DNA from: Aeolococcus sp035552595
GTDB taxonomy: Bacteria > Chloroflexota > Dormibacteria > Aeolococcales > Aeolococcaceae
Assembly: GCA_035552595.1 (NCBI GenBank)
Contig: DASZKZ010000055.1
Coordinates: forward strand, 1 to 14,906
Direction: 5' to 3'
Length of the DNA: 14,906 nt
Position 1 is the first letter of the stretch. Each line of letters opens with the position of its first letter. This document shows, in pieces, positions 12,498 to 14,906 of this stretch. The notes beneath the pieces were generated by a model that was given only the letters and a program-made list of their open reading frames with translations, was not told the origin of the DNA and searched no databases. Made by a program: the position numbers and the translations under genes.

Positions 12498-13604
12498 ATG
12501 CGCAAGCGATTCATCCCGCTGGTCACGGTCAGCGCCGCCCTGCTCTCGGCCTCGCTGCTCTGGTGGGCTGGTGCGGCTCCCGCCGCGGCAGCCACGACGC
12601 CGGCACACCATCCCCTCTACATGCCCAACCTCCAGAACATCACCAACCCGGCGCTGCAGCCGCCTCCGGTGTGCTGCCTGCCCCTCGGCCTACCCCCGGC
12701 GGGCCAGCCGGCCATGGTCAACATGGCGTACTTCGGCGGCCACATCCAGGTCTCGCCCAAGATCTATGTGGTCTTCTGGGGCTGGGGCCAGAGCGGCGCG
12801 TTCGACCACACCACGCCGGGCATGCCGGCGTACGACCCTGACGGCGCGGCAGCGCTGATGACCAGCTTCGCGGGCGCGCTGGGGGGCACGCCCTGGGCGG
12901 GGGTCTCGACCCAGTACTACGAGACCGTCAACGGCCAGAACCTGAACATCACCAACCCCGGCCAGGTGCTCAGCGGGGTCTGGTACGACAACACCAATCC
13001 CATCCACAACAACGTCAGCGGCCTCGAGCTCGCCCAGGAGGCGCAGCGCGCGGTGGCTCACTTCGGCGCCACCGACCTGCTCAACTCACAGTTCGTCATC
13101 GCCCAGCCGCAGATGTTCAACGAGGCCGGGTTCAACAGCGGTGCCGGCTACTGCGCCTGGCACGACTACACGCAGCCGCAGTTCTACCCCGGCGTCCAAC
13201 CCGGCATCTCGTTCACCAACATGCCGTACGTGCTGAACTCGGGCGCCAGCTGCGGCCAGAACTCGGTGAACTCCGCTTCCGCCGCGGGTCGCCTCGACGG
13301 ATTCTCCATCGTCATGGGGCACGAGATGGAGGAGACCATCACCGACCCCGGCGCTGAAGACGTCATCAACGGCCAGAACCTCGGCGGTTGGTACGACTAC
13401 AACGGCTACGAGAACGGCGACAAGTGCGCCTGGGTCGGCTACACGCAGGGCCTCACGGCGCCGTCGACCGTCCCTGGCGGGCTCAACAACATCACCGGCA
13501 ACGACGGCAAGCAGTACGCGGTACAGAGCCTCTGGAGCAACAGCTCGGCGGCGGGTATCGGGTACTGCGCCGGCGCGGGGGACGACCTGCCGGTCACCGG
13601 GTAG
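12498..13604 (+). CDS. Secreted EXORDIUM/phi-1-like protein with an HExxE motif
   Basis: The 368-residue protein has a Sec signal peptide (MRKR, hydrophobic core to about 25, likely cleavage after the APAAAA run near residue 31). The body matches the plan of plant EXORDIUM (phosphate-induced protein 1) and its bacterial relatives. YFGGHIQVSPKIYVVFWGWG (78-97) corresponds to the GGxxL...VxLIWYG opening. GHEMEETITDP (274-284) corresponds to HELAExxxNP, WYD at 298-300 to AWY, ENGDKC (305-310) to EIxDxC, and YAVQSLWSN (340-348) to the final FxVQWxWS. H275, E276 and E279 look like metal ligands or a catalytic site of zincin type, but peptidase activity is unproven in this family. Six Cys remain (59, 60, 219, 252, 310, 357) and may form disulfides. 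The protein ends exactly in LPVTG. Confidence 0.72.
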   Translation: MRKRFIPLVTVSAALLSASLLWWAGAAPAAAATTPAHHPLYMPNLQNITNPALQPPPVCCLPLGLPPAGQPAMVNMAYFGGHIQVSPKIYVVFWGWGQSGAFDHTTPGMPAYDPDGAAALMTSFAGALGGTPWAGVSTQYYETVNGQNLNITNPGQVLSGVWYDNTNPIHNNVSGLELAQEAQRAVAHFGATDLLNSQFVIAQPQMFNEAGFNSGAGYCAWHDYTQPQFYPGVQPGISFTNMPYVLNSGASCGQNSVNSASAAGRLDGFSIVMGHEMEETITDPGAEDVINGQNLGGWYDYNGYENGDKCAWVGYTQGLTAPSTVPGGLNNITGNDGKQYAVQSLWSNSSAAGIGYCAGAGDDLPVTG

Positions 13605-13611
13605 GGCGTTC

Positions 13612-13680
13612 TCAGGCGGCGATCGCGGTCAGTCCGGTGATGGCCTGGTAATCACGATTCTGGGTGACGACTCGGCGCGG
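13612..13680 (-). pseudogene. Possible remnant of a VapC-type PIN toxin C-terminus
   Basis: In the gap between the two secreted-protein genes, one minus-strand frame ends in VVTQNRDYQAITGLTAIAA and a TGA stop. This resembles the last strand and helix of PIN-domain toxins (VVTQDxDYDAIxGLxVI). Upstream of it the frame loses resemblance within about three residues and meets the CAP gene promoter. If real it is a 60-70 base scar of a lost toxin-antitoxin locus; the similarity is short and may be chance. Confidence 0.3.
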
Positions 13681-13706
13681 CCACTGCCCTTTTTCTTCCC
13701 AGGGAC

Positions 13707-13736
13707 TTGTGCAAAGCCGTATAGGCAGGGTATAAG
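13707..13736 (+). promoter_or_regulatory. Promoter of the CAP-domain gene, probably leaderless
   Basis: A -10 TATAAG (13731-13736) and a -35-like TTGTGC (13707-13712) are separated by 18 bases. The -10 ends six bases before the ATG at 13743, so transcription should start at the start codon itself and the mRNA would lack a ribosome-binding site. A second hexamer, TATAGG (13720-13725), lies inside the spacer. This AT-rich patch stands out in the GC-rich window. Confidence 0.5.
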
Positions 13737-13742
13737 GCGTTC

Positions 13743-14495
13743 ATGCGGCTGAGGGGGGTGAGCAGGGCCCGGGTGTATGCCGGTGGCCGTGTGGCCGGTG
13801 CCGTGCTGGTGCTCGCCGCGATCGTCGCCAGCTCGGGCGGCGCCGGCAGCGCCAGGGCGGTGTCCCCGCCCCATCGCAACATCGCCGTGGCGGCCCGGGA
13901 GAGAGACGAGCTGACCTCGCTCCCCCACCGCCCCCGGCCCCTCCCCACAGCTTCGGCGGTCGCCGTGCCCACTCCGGCGCCGCAGCCGCCGGTCGCCCCC
14001 CGGCCACCGGTCCAGGCACGAGCCCCGGCGCAGACGGTGCCCCGGGCCCCGGCGCCAGCGCCCCGGCCGCCGGCGTTCACCGACTCGGCGTCGGCCGCGC
14101 AGGCGGTGTTCGCCGCCATCAACACGAGCAGGGCCGCCGCCGGCCTGCCTCCGCTGCTGTGGAGCGCCGGGCTCAGCCGCAGCGCCCACCTTCACAATCT
14201 GGCGATGGCGGCAGCCAACCAGATGTCGCACCAGCTGCCCGGCGAAGCCCCACTGGGCAATCGCATCAGTGCCCAGGGAGTGGGCTGGACCTGGGCCGGA
14301 GAGAACATCGCGGTGACGTCGAACCTGTCGACAGCGGGTGCGCTTGGCATCGAGCAAGGCATGGTCAGCGAGACGCCACCCAACGATGAGCACCGCCTCA
14401 ACATCCTCACCACCTACGGAACCATGGTCGGGGTTGACGTCGTCTTCGACTCGATCCACCACCTCCTCTGGCTGACCGAAGACTTCGCCAACTGA
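13743..14495 (+). CDS. Secreted CAP/SCP-domain protein with proline-rich stalk
   Basis: This is a 250-residue exported protein. An Arg-rich start and a hydrophobic stretch (17-32) form a signal peptide or membrane anchor. A Pro/Ala-rich linker follows (about 62-112), then a CAP domain (about 116-250). CAP landmarks are the INTSRAAAGLPPLLW opening, H149 and H163 (HLHNLAMAAANQMSHQ), GENIAV with E187, and NDEHRLNIL with E216 and H217. These are the positions of the His/Glu cavity of CAP proteins such as YkwD. Bacterial CAP proteins act in the cell envelope or outside it, with poorly known ligands. The stalk suggests the domain is held away from the membrane or through the wall. The ATG at 13743 follows a -10 box directly, so it is likely leaderless. 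It converges on the GH3 gene with a gap of three bases. Confidence 0.85.
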   Translation: MRLRGVSRARVYAGGRVAGAVLVLAAIVASSGGAGSARAVSPPHRNIAVAARERDELTSLPHRPRPLPTASAVAVPTPAPQPPVAPRPPVQARAPAQTVPRAPAPAPRPPAFTDSASAAQAVFAAINTSRAAAGLPPLLWSAGLSRSAHLHNLAMAAANQMSHQLPGEAPLGNRISAQGVGWTWAGENIAVTSNLSTAGALGIEQGMVSETPPNDEHRLNILTTYGTMVGVDVVFDSIHHLLWLTEDFAN

Positions 14496-14498
14496 GGC

Positions 14499-14906
14499 CT
14501 AGCAGGGGCTGAGCCCATACCCGAGCGCGTAGAGCGGCGTCTTGCCATCTCCGCTGTTGATGGGCTCGTCTGTGACGGCGGTTGGCCAGCTCATGGGCAG
14601 CTTGCCGGTGTAGCCGCCGCCGAAGAGGTTGTCCGAGATCCCGCCGCCCTCGGTGCCGGGGAGCCAGGCCGCCACGAACGCGTTGGCCTTGGGCACCTGA
14701 TCCGAGATGACCACGGGCCGGCCCGAGTAGAGGATGGCGACGCACTTCTTCACGTGCGAGCAGAGGTCGCTGAGCTGGCTGGAGTTGTCCGAGCCGAAGG
14801 CGAGAGTCGAGCTGTCGCCCTTGCCCTCGGCGTACGGCGTCTCGCCGCCGACCCAGATGCCGATGTCGCCCGAGTAGTTGCCCTTGGTGTGCGTGCCCAC
14901 GTTCTG
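14499..14906 (-). CDS. Glycoside hydrolase family 3, C-terminal end (partial)
   Basis: The last 135 residues of a larger enzyme are seen; the frame is open to the window edge, so the N-terminus lies outside. WVGGETPYAEGKGD is typical of the GH3 C-terminal (alpha/beta sandwich) domain, and so are ILYSGRPVVI, FVAAWLPGTEGGGISDNLFG, YTGKLPMSWP and the final LYALGYGLS. These enzymes remove glucose or related sugars from the non-reducing end of beta-glucans or glycosides. The closest pattern is the exo-1,4-beta-glucosidase/glucan glucohydrolase type. The catalytic nucleophile domain is not visible, so specificity and export cannot be judged. A GTG at 14900 is an internal codon, not a start, because the homology continues through it. 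Confidence 0.88.
   Translation of the reverse strand, partial: QNVGTHTKGNYSGDIGIWVGGETPYAEGKGDSSTLAFGSDNSSQLSDLCSHVKKCVAILYSGRPVVISDQVPKANAFVAAWLPGTEGGGISDNLFGGGYTGKLPMSWPTAVTDEPINSGDGKTPLYALGYGLSPC

Noticed and set aside
12372..12611. 80-codon N-terminal extension of the acetyltransferase
   Set aside because: It crosses the divergent intergenic region and the signal-peptide region of the secreted-protein gene; it is Arg/Gly/Asp-rich and outside the GNAT domain.
13689..13697. T-rich run (CTTTTTCTT) after the EXORDIUM-like gene as an intrinsic terminator
   Set aside because: No stable GC stem sits directly before the run; only GGC/GCC-type 3-base pairings can be drawn.
13629..14462. 277-codon minus-strand open frame opposite the CAP-domain gene
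   Set aside because: The plus strand shows a complete CAP domain with promoter; the antisense translation is Arg/Gly-rich without motifs.
1..14906. CRISPR arrays, insertion sequences, phage genes, rRNA
   Set aside because: No spaced direct repeats, transposase or integrase motifs, or rRNA-like stretches were seen on either strand.

Overview
This GC-rich, tightly packed window comes from an ordinary-looking bacterial chromosome. The following traits point to a high-GC soil-type bacterium, such as Actinomycetota or a Dormibacterota/Chloroflexota-like lineage: many GTG starts, promoters that sit right at start codons, a short MutY lacking the long C-terminal domain, and Pro/Ala-rich secreted proteins. 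That placement is inference only; there is no rRNA or other phylogenetic marker gene here. I see no mobile element, CRISPR array or rRNA. No stretch without a gene exceeds about 165 bases.

Layout. (1) 1-4285 is a minus-strand run. It holds an isocitrate-dehydrogenase-family enzyme, a YihY/BrkB membrane protein, then after a 95-base gap a GAF-EAL c-di-GMP phosphodiesterase, a VIT1/CCC1-type metal transporter, and the first codons of an unidentified gene. (2) 4363-7110 is a divergent plus-strand cluster: a MutY-like adenine glycosylase, a formyltransferase-fold protein with a Cys/His tail (1-base gap), a stand-alone receiver domain, and a small protein that looks like a degenerate GGDEF module (4-base overlap). 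(3) 7072-9815 is on the minus strand: a tRNA-Phe(GAA) followed by two coupled GT-C membrane glycosyltransferases. The last gene overlaps the end of cluster 2 tail to tail. (4) 9869-10998 is on the plus strand: an unknown protein overlapping dtd (D-aminoacyl-tRNA deacylase) by an ATGA. (5) 11023-12371 is on the minus strand: a protein that I read as an NrtR-type regulator with a destroyed Nudix box, and upstream of it a GNAT acetyltransferase. (6) 12498-14495 is on the plus strand and is an envelope/secreted section: an EXORDIUM (phi-1)-like secreted protein with an HExxE motif ending in LPVTG, then a CAP/SCP-domain protein with a proline-rich stalk. The window ends inside a minus-strand GH3 glycoside hydrolase.

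How the genes fit together. The cluster of MutY, formyltransferase, receiver and GGDEF-like protein is the least explained part. Its spacing implies one transcript, or one transcript plus an internal leaderless start for the receiver gene. The right-hand end looks like an extracellular or cell-wall module (EXORDIUM-like, CAP, GH3). The two glycosyltransferases probably build a lipid-linked or cell-surface glycan. The remaining genes are housekeeping or regulatory, and no single new multi-gene system is proven. The best candidates for a second look are the mutY-linked cluster, the HExxE secreted protein and the NrtR-like regulator.
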